Shown: piece by piece, positions 35,888 through 44,770 of the stretch
Numbering within the stretch: position 1 is the first letter of the stretch
Layout: each line of letters opens with the position of its first letter
Source of the DNA: Candidatus Eiseniibacteriota bacterium
GTDB taxonomy: Bacteria > Eisenbacteria > RBG-16-71-46 > CAIMUX01
Length of the DNA stretch: 64,000 nucleotides
Direction of reading: 5' to 3'
Assembly (NCBI GenBank): GCA_020633975.1
Contig: JACKCR010000005.1
Location: 356,282 to 420,281 of the forward strand
Position numbers and translations under genes: made by a program
Notes under the pieces: model-generated
What the model was told of the DNA's origin: nothing
Seen by the model: the letters and a program-made list of their open reading frames with translations, nothing else
The model's database searches: none

Positions 35888-36975
35888 TGAGATCGACTAT
35901 GAGCCTCTTCAACCTGGTAGCCGCATTCGCAGCTTCTCTCACCGCACTACTTCTCTCTGCGCACAGCGCGGTCTCGATGTGCGTCCCCTTCCCCTGCGAC
36001 GAGTGCTGGGTCCTCAACTCGGGTCAGTTGAACCTGGTCGTGATGGACCGTGACGCGGGCGTGGTCCGCCTCGTTCCCAACATCCGGTTCGTCGGCGAGT
36101 CCCCGATCATCGCACTCGTCGTCCCTACGCCGAAGGTGCCTGCGCTCTTCGAAGCGCCGAGCAGGATCTGGACCGACGCGTCCGCACTCACGGCGCCGTC
36201 GGACCAATCCTTCCGGAGTGGGACGTTCGGCTGCACCGGCGAGGAGGCAATCCCCGTCTATTCGCCGGAGGCTGATGGTAACGGTGTGGTGATACTGGCC
36301 GAGCAGACGGTGGGAGGGTTCACGGCCACGACGATCCGGGCAGACGATCCCGGTGCACTGTTCCGTTGGCTCGACGACGAAGGGTTCGCCATCGACTCTT
36401 CCGAGACGGCTCGACTCAGCCCACTCATCGACGACGGCTGGGTGTTCACCGCAATGAAGAGCGACTCGACGCTCGTCATGCCGCTCGGTGGCTGGGATGC
36501 GAACGTCAATCCAATCGAGTTCCAGTGGCCGGGAGACGTAGTCGAGGTGCCACTCGGTGTACTGCAGATCAACGCACAGAGCCGGCTGCCGATGACGTTC
36601 TTCGTCGTCGACGAGCACCGCTCGAAGCTAGCGGACTTCTCTACGTCCTACGCCAACAGGATCTCCAGGTCCGAAGCAACGGCGATCCACGACCTCTACC
36701 CCGGATTCCAGGGCTACCTCGAGGAAGGAGACTTCCTCACTCGCCTCGACAAGACGTTCTTCGCGGGCGACCCGATGAGCGGGAAGTATTCGATCGAGTG
36801 GGCGGCGTCGGACGAGGAGTTCCGGCGCGGTGGCACGAACAGCTGGGTCTTCCGGTCGGGTTGGAACGAGAGCTGGCTCGCGTGGGTGCTCGTGTTCTCG
36901 GGGATTCTCGCGGCGTTCCGGTGGGGGTTGGGGCTTGCTGCGCGGCGCGTCAGGAGCCTCGTTCGTCCTCGATGA
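35887..36975 (+). CDS. DUF2330 domain-containing membrane-anchored protein
   Basis: A signal peptide (LVAAFAASLTALLLSAHSAV) is followed by CVPFPCDECWVLNSGQLNLV, a Cys-rich N-terminal motif typical of DUF2330. The long extracytoplasmic domain has PIIALVVPTPKVPALFEAPS and DDGWVFTAMKSD. A C-terminal membrane helix (WLAWVLVFSGILAAFRWGLG) and a basic tail anchor it. Its function is unknown. It is translationally coupled to the barrel gene, so the two may act together in the envelope. The 3' end overlaps the convergent small membrane protein gene by 26 nt. Confidence 0.82.
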   Translation: MRSTMSLFNLVAAFAASLTALLLSAHSAVSMCVPFPCDECWVLNSGQLNLVVMDRDAGVVRLVPNIRFVGESPIIALVVPTPKVPALFEAPSRIWTDASALTAPSDQSFRSGTFGCTGEEAIPVYSPEADGNGVVILAEQTVGGFTATTIRADDPGALFRWLDDEGFAIDSSETARLSPLIDDGWVFTAMKSDSTLVMPLGGWDANVNPIEFQWPGDVVEVPLGVLQINAQSRLPMTFFVVDEHRSKLADFSTSYANRISRSEATAIHDLYPGFQGYLEEGDFLTRLDKTFFAGDPMSGKYSIEWAASDEEFRRGGTNSWVFRSGWNESWLAWVLVFSGILAAFRWGLGLAARRVRSLVRPR

Positions 36976-37141
36976 TCTCGAACTCGGCGGGCTCCGCTTG
37001 ACGGCGACGCCCGCCAGAACCGCTTCGAGTCCGCTGCCGACTCGTGTTCTTCTGAGCCCCGAGGAACGGCCGAAGCAACCGCCTCAGGATCGAGTTCGCC
37101 GCGAGTGCGATGACGAAGAGGGCTAGGATTCTGAAGATCAT
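36950..37141 (-). CDS. Small single-helix membrane protein
   Basis: A 63-residue protein: one helix (FRILALFVIALAANSILRRL) and then a basic linker ending in an acidic tail (AEFEIIEDERGS). It resembles small DUF4834-type proteins but I cannot assign it firmly. The ATG at 37141 has GGAGCTGAG in front. It overlaps the end of the DUF2330 gene. Confidence 0.6.
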   Translation of the reverse strand: MIFRILALFVIALAANSILRRLLRPFLGAQKNTSRQRTRSGSGGRRRQAEPAEFEIIEDERGS

Positions 37142-37269
37142 CTCAGCTCCATGAACGTTCTGTGGGGCGCCGCATCCCTCCGCGCCACCCGTCACCAGAC
37201 TGAAGGCCGACAGTGACCGTACACCGAATCTGGCCAGAGATTCGAACCTGATTGTTCCATCCCGACCTC

Positions 37270-37410
37270 GGCCGACTCAGGCACCTCGCCAGACTCGGCC
37301 CCGCGCCTCGACTTGATCCTCGCTCGACTTGATCCTCGGCCGACTTGATCCTCGCTCGGCTCGGTCCCCGCTCGGCTCGGCTTCCGCGGGGCTCGGCTTC
37401 CGCGGGGCGC
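37270..37410. repeat. Degenerate 16-bp tandem repeat (minisatellite)
   Basis: Identical cores recur exactly 16 bp apart in three sub-blocks: CGACTTGATCCT at 37309, 37325 and 37341; CGCTCGGCTCGG at 37353 and 37369; CTTCCGCGGGG at 37381 and 37397. Weaker copies extend upstream to ~37270. The array fills most of the 344-nt non-coding gap 37142-37485; apart from it and the terminator below, I see nothing in the gap. Confidence 0.75.
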
Positions 37411-37420
37411 GTCTCGCAGG

Positions 37421-37459
37421 AAAACGAAGACGCCGCCTCGATCTCTCGGGGCGGCGCCT
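37421..37459 (-). terminator. Rho-independent terminator of the duplicated-domain secreted protein gene
   Basis: On the minus strand AGGCGCCGCC (37459-37450) pairs with GGCGGCGTCT (37437-37428), one G-T wobble, followed by TCGTTTT. Confidence 0.75.
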
Positions 37460-37485
37460 CAAGTGTACGCTTTTCGAGATCTGGG

Positions 37486-38592
37486 CTAGCGGGACTTGAC
37501 CATGAGCCCCTTGGCACTGACGACTCCGGACTCGAGCCGGTAGAAGTAGACGCCAGCCGGTACGGAGGTCCCGAATCCGTCCGTCCCATCCCAACGGATC
37601 TCGGACTCGCCTGCCGACAGCTCTACGTCACGCATCCGGCGCACCTCGCGACCATCCGCGGTGAAGATACCGATGTCGCCGCGAGTGGCTTCGCTGAGGC
37701 GGAAGCGGATCGAAGTTCCGGCGTCGAACGGGTTCGGCTGAGCAAAGCTCGCCACGGTCGACGGGTTCGAGAACCCTTCCGGGGTGCTCGAAGGGAATCC
37801 GTCCTCGCCCTGGAAGACGCTGTAGCCGCACTTCCGGAAGATGCTCGGGTTGTTCGTGGAGAAGTAGTCCATCTGGATGGAGCCAGCGCCGTCGCTGCCC
37901 GGGAAGAAGTCGACCCGGATCGTGTCCGTGAACCCTGCGGCGATCGGGACGGTCGCCTCGGAGAAGTAGCAGATTCCGGTCGAGGTCTGGCAGAACTGGC
38001 TGAACCAACCGCCCGGAACGTCGAGCGTGGGCGTGATGTGAACGGAATCGTCGAACGCCGTCGCGTTCGTGACCGGCGTGAAGAACTCGACGATCGACGT
38101 ACCGGGGTCCGTGAAGGCAGTGTTCTCCGTGCAGTCCACCTCTAGGTTCGCGACGATCTCCGGAACGCCGTTGAACAGCGTGTACGTGCAGAAACGACGC
38201 ACCGTCGGATCATCTGCGAGACGAAGTTCGAGCTGGATGTAGCCAACGCCCGGGTTGTTCGTATCGGGGAAGAAGTCCATGCGGAGAACGTCGGGATCGA
38301 AGCTCTGGTCGACGAAGATCCGCACGTTGTCGAAGTAGCAAATGCCAGAGGACACCTGGCAGACCTGCCAGAACCAGCCGGCGGGCAGGACTGCGTTCAC
38401 GATGACGTCGACGGAATCTCCGCTCGAGGAATTGACCATCGTGGGGAACTCATGGACGAACTCGCCGAGCGCGATCTCGGCCCACGGATCGGGGCACTGG
38501 AACTCCGAGAAGTTGGCGCGGGCCGTCCCGAAGGCCGATGCAGTGAGGACGGTCGCAAACGCGAACAAGATGCCGAGTTGGCGGAAACGCAT
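37486..38592 (-). CDS. Secreted protein with two homologous Cys-rich domains and a FlgD-like C-terminal sorting domain
   Basis: The signal peptide (LGILFAFATVLTASAFGTARA) is followed by two copies of a ~120-residue beta-rich domain. Shared landmarks are GWFWQVCQVSSGICYF and GWFSQFCQTSTGICYF, then a D(R)MDFFPD/VDFFPG segment, and RRFCTYTLFNGV / RKCGYSVFQG. The cysteines are probably disulfide-bonded. The C-terminus (QPNPFDAGTSIRFRLSEATR, GIFTADGREVRRM, WDGTDGFGTSVPAGVYFYRL) is a FlgD/Por-type sorting domain. The family of the repeat is not recognised. The start follows CAGGGGGAG. Confidence 0.75.
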   Translation of the reverse strand: MRFRQLGILFAFATVLTASAFGTARANFSEFQCPDPWAEIALGEFVHEFPTMVNSSSGDSVDVIVNAVLPAGWFWQVCQVSSGICYFDNVRIFVDQSFDPDVLRMDFFPDTNNPGVGYIQLELRLADDPTVRRFCTYTLFNGVPEIVANLEVDCTENTAFTDPGTSIVEFFTPVTNATAFDDSVHITPTLDVPGGWFSQFCQTSTGICYFSEATVPIAAGFTDTIRVDFFPGSDGAGSIQMDYFSTNNPSIFRKCGYSVFQGEDGFPSSTPEGFSNPSTVASFAQPNPFDAGTSIRFRLSEATRGDIGIFTADGREVRRMRDVELSAGESEIRWDGTDGFGTSVPAGVYFYRLESGVVSAKGLMVKSR

Positions 38593-39142
38593 GCTGAACT
38601 CCCCCTGGGATTCATGGTGCGGTGAGTGGGAACGGGGGCGGAGTGCCCTCCGAAACTGCGACTACGAGTATACCGGCGGAGGGCGTCCCGGGACAATCGA
38701 GGTGTGCGGCGAACCGGAATCCGGACCAAAGCCTCGCCGATCCGGCTGCCAACAGCCCTAGAAGGAGGGGCCGCGCCGAGCTGGCCGCGCCGAGCGGCCC
38801 CCGCCAGCCCAGTGTCGATGAGGCTGGAGCGACCGGGCGGAAGACCTCACCGGCGGTCACAAACCCTCGCCAATCGGCTACCACTCGTTGGGAAGGTCAG
38901 CCGACCGATACGGACCGCCTGTTCTGACGACCTATCGATCTGGAATCCGAACGGGCGATTGCCACAAGCCGGCCTGGAACGGAAGCCGACGTATCCGAAA
39001 TCGGGTACACTCCCGGCTCGGGTCCGCCCTCGTCATCGCCCTCGATGGGAGCGAGGCGAGGTTCGACGACCGAACCGCGCGTCGCGGGGCGGGTCCCGTG
39101 CAGCCACTTGGAATCGCCGCATCTTCGAGAGGAGACTCCGAC
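38593..39142. other. Non-coding interval between divergent genes
   Basis: No convincing gene is present in these 550 bases; open frames here have no ribosome-binding site or recognisable protein. A 13-bp direct repeat (GGCCGCGCCGAGC at 38769 and 38783) is the only notable internal structure. The interval must hold the promoters for the two divergent genes, but none stands out. Confidence 0.5.
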
Positions 39143-39730
39143 ATGTCCTTTCCTGCGCTTTCGCGCCGTGGTCGACTGCTCTTCGGCCTCGCCGCGGGCA
39201 TCGTGCTGACTCTCGGCTCCACCCTCGTCCGCCCCGCGATGGCGGAGGGAGACGGCAGCGCATCGATGGCTCCGGACTTCACGGCCGAGGGACTCGATGG
39301 CAAGACCTACACCCTTTCGGAACTCCTCAAGGAAGGTCCGGTCTACCTCGATTTCTGGACGACGTGGTGCAAGCCCTGCCAGCAGGCCCTGCCCAAGTTG
39401 GACGAACTCCACAGCAAGTACGAGAAGGCCGGCTTCACTCTTCTCACCGTCGCGAGTGACGACCAGAAGACCATCGCGAAGGTGAAGCCACACGTGAAGT
39501 CCCGTGGCTGGAAGTTCCCGGTGATCCTCGACTCCAAGCGCGAACTCGGAAACAAGTTCAGCGTCCGCGCCTACCCCACGTCCTACCTGATCGGCCAGGA
39601 TGGCAAGGTCGTGTCGATGCACCAAGGGTATCGCCCCGGTGACGAGAAGGTCCTGGAAGAGGAGCTTCTGTCGTTGCTGCCCGCGGATGCCGTCAAGGCC
39701 GCTATGGAGAGCGAGGGAGGTTCGCATTGA
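39143..39730 (+). CDS. Periplasmic TlpA/ResA-type thiol-disulfide oxidoreductase
   Basis: A 195-residue protein with a signal peptide (LLFGLAAGIVLTLGSTLVRP…AMA), then APDFTAEGLDGKTYTLSELL, and the redox site TTWCKPCQQALPKLDEL (CKPC). The cis-Pro region is VRAYPTSYLIGQDGKVV. The CKPC dipeptide and the 25-residue insert resemble TlpA/ResA reductases, which keep cytochrome or other cysteines reduced. It starts after GAGAGGAGA. Its stop overlaps the next gene's TTG start. Confidence 0.9.
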   Translation: MSFPALSRRGRLLFGLAAGIVLTLGSTLVRPAMAEGDGSASMAPDFTAEGLDGKTYTLSELLKEGPVYLDFWTTWCKPCQQALPKLDELHSKYEKAGFTLLTVASDDQKTIAKVKPHVKSRGWKFPVILDSKRELGNKFSVRAYPTSYLIGQDGKVVSMHQGYRPGDEKVLEEELLSLLPADAVKAAMESEGGSH

Positions 39731-41223
39731 CCCGGTGCCTGGCTCTCCCCGCCTGCGCCGCACTCCTCGCAATCAGCACCCACGTCGCCGAGGCCCAGTT
39801 TGGCCTCGGCGATGCTACGCAGATCCAAGCGGCGAACCAGTTCGAGTTCTACTACGACACAGACGTCGATGAATCCGTACTCGACGATCGTCTCGACGTG
39901 AGCGCGTCCCGCGGAGCCTTCACCGTCGGTGTCACCTTCCTCAGCCACTCCCCCTCCGATCCGAACGTCCTCGATCAGAACGGCTTCGGACCACAGGTCC
40001 AAGGCATTCGGAAGCGGTGGTTCGAGGTGGATGGAAGCGACGTGCGCGCCCGCGTCGGAGACGTCTACGCGACGTTCGGCCGAGGGCTCGCGCTGCAGAT
40101 CTTCGAGGACCAGACCGTCGACTTCGACAACGTCCTGGACGGATTCTACGGATCGATTTCGCACGGCGCGTTCGACCTCGAAGTGATCGGAGGTTCGAAC
40201 TCGATCGGAGAACCGTTCCAGACGCTGAAAGGCGCTCAGGGAACGGTGGCGATACCGGGCGGATTCACGTTCGGATTGGAAGGCGTCCTCGTCGATCCGC
40301 TGGACACGGGAGCTGGTGATCCTCTCGGGAGTGACCGATTGGGTGGCGCGTTCCTCGGTGGCCCTCTGGGTGACTACGTCGACACCTACGGAGAGTATGT
40401 GGTCCGCCGCTACGATCCGCTGCAGGACGACGACGAAGGGCTGGCCGACGGACATGGCGCATACGCGAATGTGACCCTGTACCTCGGCCGCCTTCAGATC
40501 CTGACCGAGTACAAGGACTTCCTCCGCTACGTCACCGAGAACATCAACCCGCCGACTGCGTTCAGGTCCCACACCTCGACGTTGCTCAATCGAGGCAGCC
40601 ACATCGCGGCCCTTCGCTTCGACGACGAGCGTGGTGGTTTTGGCGAGGCGACTCTGTCGTTGACTGACCAGACGCGATTGGTAGGAAGCTGGACCAAGAC
40701 AGAGGCGAGACACGGCTACTACCCAGCTACGGAAGCGTACGGGGAGATCGAACAGTGGTTCGGCCACTCCGAGATCATCTTCCGCATGGCGGAGACCGAG
40801 GAGATCATTCGGGAGGGTTCGTCGGACATCTTCTTCGAGCGGATCACCCACTCGGGAACCATCGTCCAGCCTCTATCGGAGTACCTGAGCCTCGACGTGA
40901 CCGTAGAGACGCAGGGAGTCCAGGAGTCGAACCGGGACACTCAGTCCTACCAGTTCCCGCTGGAGTACCGTGACAACATCGTTTCCGCTACGCTCAACAA
41001 AGCTCCGAACATGTCGTGGGGCCTCACCTACGAATGGTCGGACAGCCCCAAGGAAGTAGACGATGCCTGGCTCTGGGCCGATTGGAACGTCCAAGTCGGA
41101 AGCCGTCATCAACTCAGCCTCGGGGCAGGCAAACTTCGCGGCGGCCAGCTCTGTTCCGGGGGGGTCTGCAAGCTCGTCCAGCCGTTCGAGGGGGTGAAAC
41201 TTGAGTTCCTCACTACGTTCTAA
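39727..41223 (+). CDS. DUF6029-type outer-membrane beta-barrel protein
   Basis: The ~498-residue protein has a signal peptide (CLALPACAALLAISTHVAEA) and a long run of alternating strands. The segment DVRARVGDVYATFGRGLALQ with FEDQTVDFDNVLDGFYG fits the DUF6029 pattern (G.Y...G.GL.L...ED...G.DN...G) known from Bacteroidota. It is probably an outer-membrane channel. The TTG start lies six bases after GGGAGG and overlaps the TlpA stop (TTGA). Four cysteines cluster near the C-terminus and signal. It is encoded between two thiol-redox proteins. Confidence 0.72.
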   Translation: MTRCLALPACAALLAISTHVAEAQFGLGDATQIQAANQFEFYYDTDVDESVLDDRLDVSASRGAFTVGVTFLSHSPSDPNVLDQNGFGPQVQGIRKRWFEVDGSDVRARVGDVYATFGRGLALQIFEDQTVDFDNVLDGFYGSISHGAFDLEVIGGSNSIGEPFQTLKGAQGTVAIPGGFTFGLEGVLVDPLDTGAGDPLGSDRLGGAFLGGPLGDYVDTYGEYVVRRYDPLQDDDEGLADGHGAYANVTLYLGRLQILTEYKDFLRYVTENINPPTAFRSHTSTLLNRGSHIAALRFDDERGGFGEATLSLTDQTRLVGSWTKTEARHGYYPATEAYGEIEQWFGHSEIIFRMAETEEIIREGSSDIFFERITHSGTIVQPLSEYLSLDVTVETQGVQESNRDTQSYQFPLEYRDNIVSATLNKAPNMSWGLTYEWSDSPKEVDDAWLWADWNVQVGSRHQLSLGAGKLRGGQLCSGGVCKLVQPFEGVKLEFLTTF

Positions 41224-42520
41224 GACGCGGACCTCCCTGCTTCTCGGGCTCACCGGAGTCGTCGGTGCTCTCGGCGTGTTCGGCCTCGCGGGGTGCAAGG
41301 ACGAGATCGATCCTCCCACCTTGGGGACGATCAACATCAACTTCGCAGGCAACGCCGCAGGCGCCTTCGAAGAGGGCGTCCTCTACCTCAATGGCGATCC
41401 ACTCGAAACGGTCACCGCGGCGACGTCTACGCGTCGGTATGCGCCCGGCGTCTACACATTCCGATACGACAAGGAGTGCACCGACGTCTCGCCTTCGCCC
41501 GAGGTCGTCGTCGATCTCGCAGCGGGAGACGACGTCACGATCGATTGGTACGTCGCCGTCCAGGGAGGCCTCGAGATCACGTCGTCGATCCCAGGAGCCA
41601 ATATCTTCATCAACGGCGAGGATTCGGGACTGACGACGCCGACGACACTCGAGTGTCTGGACCCAATGACGATGACCGTTCGGGTCGACCTCTTCGGGGC
41701 GATGACCGAGGGAGCTGCGGAGCAGACGGTCGAGATCGGCCCGGGACTGGCGCGGACGAACTTTGCGCTTTCGCCCCTGCCGCAGAAGCGTGGTGCACTC
41801 ATGGAGGTGCTCACCGCCACGGAGTGTCCGAACTGTCTCCCCGTGGACCTCGCAGCCGAGACGTTGTGGGAGAGCCCCGAACTCGTTGAGGCTGGGGTAA
41901 CCACCCTGCAGGTCCATCACCCGTGGGCGCAAGGAATCGATCCGTATCACACTCAGGAGACGTGGGATCGGAACTCGTTCTACGGCGCGGGAGATGGAAG
42001 CGCAGGCCACCCGATCCGCTACACGAATGGGATCGTCCGCGTCCAAGGTGCCGGCGACGGAGACGAGGATCGGATCGCTACCGACATGGAGGCGGAAGTC
42101 GGCCAGTTCCTCGAGGAGGACGCGCTCTTCTCTATCCACTGGAGGGACATCACGCGTACTCCAGGGGACAAGGTCGTGGGCCACGCTCGGATCTTCGTGA
42201 CCGACGACGTCGAGAATCCGGACATCACCGAGGTTCTCGGAATGGTCTACAAGGACCAGCTGCAGACTCGAGTCCGCATCCACCAGAACGCGCTCGAGAC
42301 GTTCTATCGCGTCGTGCGGAAGATCGAGAGTGCGGGGACGTGCTCCGACCTCGGCCTTCTCCATCGAGGCGACTTCGCTGATGTTGAGTTCGAGTTCGAC
42401 ATCTCCTGGGACACGGCTTGGTCCGAGGACCTGATGGGCGCGGTCATCCTCGTCCAGGAAACGGCGTGGCAGCAGGGCTCGCGGGAAGTGTTCAACGTGA
42501 GGCACATCACGGTCGAGTAG
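41201..42520 (+). CDS. Omp28-like thioredoxin-fold lipoprotein with PEGA-type repeats
   Basis: The lipoprotein signal ends in LAGC (C32). Next come two beta-sandwich units; the second (GGLEITSSIPGANIFINGED) is PEGA-like. The C-terminal half begins GALMEVLTATECPNCLPVDL, an Omp28-type thioredoxin fold with a CPNC redox site, followed by TTLQVHHPW. The TTG start overlaps the barrel gene by 23 nt and follows GAGGGGG. It is the third gene of the TlpA - barrel - Omp28 operon. It probably sits on the outer membrane beside the barrel. Confidence 0.78.
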   Translation: MSSSLRSKTRTSLLLGLTGVVGALGVFGLAGCKDEIDPPTLGTININFAGNAAGAFEEGVLYLNGDPLETVTAATSTRRYAPGVYTFRYDKECTDVSPSPEVVVDLAAGDDVTIDWYVAVQGGLEITSSIPGANIFINGEDSGLTTPTTLECLDPMTMTVRVDLFGAMTEGAAEQTVEIGPGLARTNFALSPLPQKRGALMEVLTATECPNCLPVDLAAETLWESPELVEAGVTTLQVHHPWAQGIDPYHTQETWDRNSFYGAGDGSAGHPIRYTNGIVRVQGAGDGDEDRIATDMEAEVGQFLEEDALFSIHWRDITRTPGDKVVGHARIFVTDDVENPDITEVLGMVYKDQLQTRVRIHQNALETFYRVVRKIESAGTCSDLGLLHRGDFADVEFEFDISWDTAWSEDLMGAVILVQETAWQQGSREVFNVRHITVE

Positions 42521-42545
42521 CGAGCCCGCACTGTAGATGAATCAA

Positions 42546-42594
42546 GGCCGGCTCTCCCCCACGCAATGAGGGGGAGCCGGCCCTTCTCTTTGGT
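42546..42594 (+). terminator. Terminator of the TlpA - barrel - Omp28 operon
   Basis: GGCCGGCTCTCCCCC (42546-42560) pairs with GGGGGAGCCGGCC (42570-42582) with a small bulge, then CTTCTCTTTGG. The dsbD gene converges from the other side and could share it. Confidence 0.8.
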
Positions 42595-42667
42595 CTCGAT
42601 TGGGCTGGAGGCGGCTCGCTAGGTTTCGCCACTATCCGCTACGCGTCGGCCGAATCGCCAGCCCCAG

Positions 42668-44617
42668 CTACTTCACCATTTTCATCGACGCCAACACCGA
42701 CTCCGCGTTGCGGAAGCCGAAGAACCGCTCCTGCTCGTCTCCCTTCGAGTCGATGAACACGACGGTGGGAAGACCGGTGATTCCGTACTCCGCGTACTTG
42801 GCTTTCGACCAGTCGCTCTTCTCGGTGAAGTCCATCTTGATCGCGACGAACCGATCGGCCTCCGCTTGGACGGTGGGATCGACCCAAGTCTGGTGGTCGA
42901 GTTCCTTGCAGGCTCCGCACCAATCGGCGTAGAAGTCGATGACGACTGGCTTTCCCTCGGCGATTGCGGTCGCGAGGGCAGCTTCGTCCTCGTTGATCAC
43001 CCAGTCGAGACCGGGATGCGCGGACGCCACCGCCCCGCCTGCCCCGCCACCCGCTGCCGCGAGTTGGAAGCCGGCAAGGCCGGCAAACCCGGCGAGCAGA
43101 GCGAACCCTCCGCAGATGACCATGGCGATTCCGAGACCCTTTCGGAAGAGGAGCCCATGTTCCGCGTGCTCGGGCACCGGTCGGAATGCTCCATAGAACG
43201 TTCCGGCAATGAGCACGAGAAGGCCGAGCGCCATCCAGGTGAGATCCTGCCCGATCAGGGTGCGGACGTAGTAGATGCCCATCGCGATCAGGATGACGCC
43301 GAAGACGTGCTTCACCGTGTCCATCCACTGGCCGGCCTGGGGCAGCGCGCTGAGAGCACCGGCAAAGGTGCCGATGATGATGAAGAGGAGACCGAGGCCG
43401 CAGGCGAACGTGAAGAGCAGGAAGAATCCGTAGACCGGAGAGCAGTACTTCGCCACTCCGGTGAGGAGCACGACCAGGACCGGACCCACGCAGGGCGACG
43501 CCACGATTCCGGTGACCATGCCCATGAAGATGGCCCCGATCACGCCCGTGCGAGGTCCGGACTGGAGCTTCGACTGCACGCCCGAAGGAACGGCGAGGTC
43601 GAACGCGCCGAGCATCGACGCGCCCATGGCAAAGAAGACGAGCCCGACTACGACGAGAACGGGTGTCGACTGCATCGCGCTCCCGAACAACCCTCCCGTG
43701 AGTGAAGCGATGAGTCCCAGCGACGAGTACATGAGCGCAATGCCGAGGACGAAGAAGAGGGAGAGGAAGAACCCGCCGAGCTTCCCCTTCGCGCTGCCGC
43801 CGATGTAGCTGATCGTGATCGGAATCATCGGGTAGACGCACGGCGTGAAGCTGGTCAGAACGCCGCCGATGAAGACGATGAGGAAGGCGAAGAACGATCC
43901 CGTCGCGAGCGCGTGCTCGAGCTTGCTCGCGAGATCCGTCCCTTCCGGGACCTCGGCCTGCTGGATCCACTCCTCGTCAGAGCCATCCTCCGAAGCGGAC
44001 TCGCCGCCGCCCGATGCTGCTCCGCCGGGCGCGCCACTCGGCATCGCAGCGAAGACCGCCTCGTTCGTGGAGTTCACTCTCGTCCCGCCGACTTCGAACT
44101 CGACCTTCACCGTCTTCTCGTCGGGCGCGTAGCAGACGAAGACTGGTTCCTCCATGCAGGCTTGGTATCCAGCCAGCACGTCGATCGAGAGCGGGCCTTT
44201 GGGCGCGTCGGAGTTCAGCGTGATCGGAACGAACACGGTCGTCTTGCCCTGGAAGACGGGCTCCTCCGCATACTCGATGGTGCTGGGCAGCAAGGGAGCG
44301 CCCAACGTGGCCGGAGTTCCCTCCGGAAGCTCCACATAGAAGAAGTCGTTGAGCTGGACGTGCGACTGGTCCGGGATCTGGTAGACGACGGCGAGATGGC
44401 CGGTCTTCCCCGGATCGAGGGCCTCGTGGGAGAGCAGAACGCGGACCGGGACATCCACGGAAGTCGGCGTGTCGCCACCGAAACCGACGAACGCGTCGTC
44501 CCCTGGAGCGGCCATGGTGGCAGCGCCGACGAGGAGGGCCAGGCAGGCGAGCCAGAGAGCGAGGGCCCGGGGCCTTCCGTGGGTCACGATTCCGGGGGCT
44601 TCAGCGAGTCGGATCAT
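42668..44617 (-). CDS. dsbD: Thiol:disulfide interchange protein DsbD (ScsB-like)
   Basis: A ~649-residue protein of three parts: signal peptide and N-terminal periplasmic domain (to ~residue 230), an eight-helix CcdA/DsbD membrane domain with redox motifs SFTPCVYPMIPITISYIGG and SPCVGPVLVVLL, and a C-terminal thioredoxin domain with FYADWCGACKELDHQTW (CGAC). It carries electrons from cytoplasmic thioredoxin to periplasmic thiol proteins. The start at 44617 follows AGGAGACAGGACGAAG; the longer frame lacks a signal peptide at its beginning. It faces the TlpA/Omp28 operon, whose products are natural substrates. Confidence 0.93.
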   Translation of the reverse strand: MIRLAEAPGIVTHGRPRALALWLACLALLVGAATMAAPGDDAFVGFGGDTPTSVDVPVRVLLSHEALDPGKTGHLAVVYQIPDQSHVQLNDFFYVELPEGTPATLGAPLLPSTIEYAEEPVFQGKTTVFVPITLNSDAPKGPLSIDVLAGYQACMEEPVFVCYAPDEKTVKVEFEVGGTRVNSTNEAVFAAMPSGAPGGAASGGGESASEDGSDEEWIQQAEVPEGTDLASKLEHALATGSFFAFLIVFIGGVLTSFTPCVYPMIPITISYIGGSAKGKLGGFFLSLFFVLGIALMYSSLGLIASLTGGLFGSAMQSTPVLVVVGLVFFAMGASMLGAFDLAVPSGVQSKLQSGPRTGVIGAIFMGMVTGIVASPCVGPVLVVLLTGVAKYCSPVYGFFLLFTFACGLGLLFIIIGTFAGALSALPQAGQWMDTVKHVFGVILIAMGIYYVRTLIGQDLTWMALGLLVLIAGTFYGAFRPVPEHAEHGLLFRKGLGIAMVICGGFALLAGFAGLAGFQLAAAGGGAGGAVASAHPGLDWVINEDEAALATAIAEGKPVVIDFYADWCGACKELDHQTWVDPTVQAEADRFVAIKMDFTEKSDWSKAKYAEYGITGLPTVVFIDSKGDEQERFFGFRNAESVLASMKMVK

Positions 44618-44770
44618 CTTCGTCCTGTCTCCTATCGAAGGCTTCGCAGAGGCGGAACGCCTCTCGGACGTCCTGGAACGGGAACGAACCTCGAGATCCG
44701 CTCCCGGCGTTCGGAACGCCCCGTCGCGGCTGTTCCGAAGGGGCAAGTATATCTACTGGCGTCGGTTCGT

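Noticed and set aside
37142-37485. CRISPR array in the 16-bp repeat region
   Set aside because: The units are contiguous, only 16 bp, degenerate, without spacers and without cas genes.
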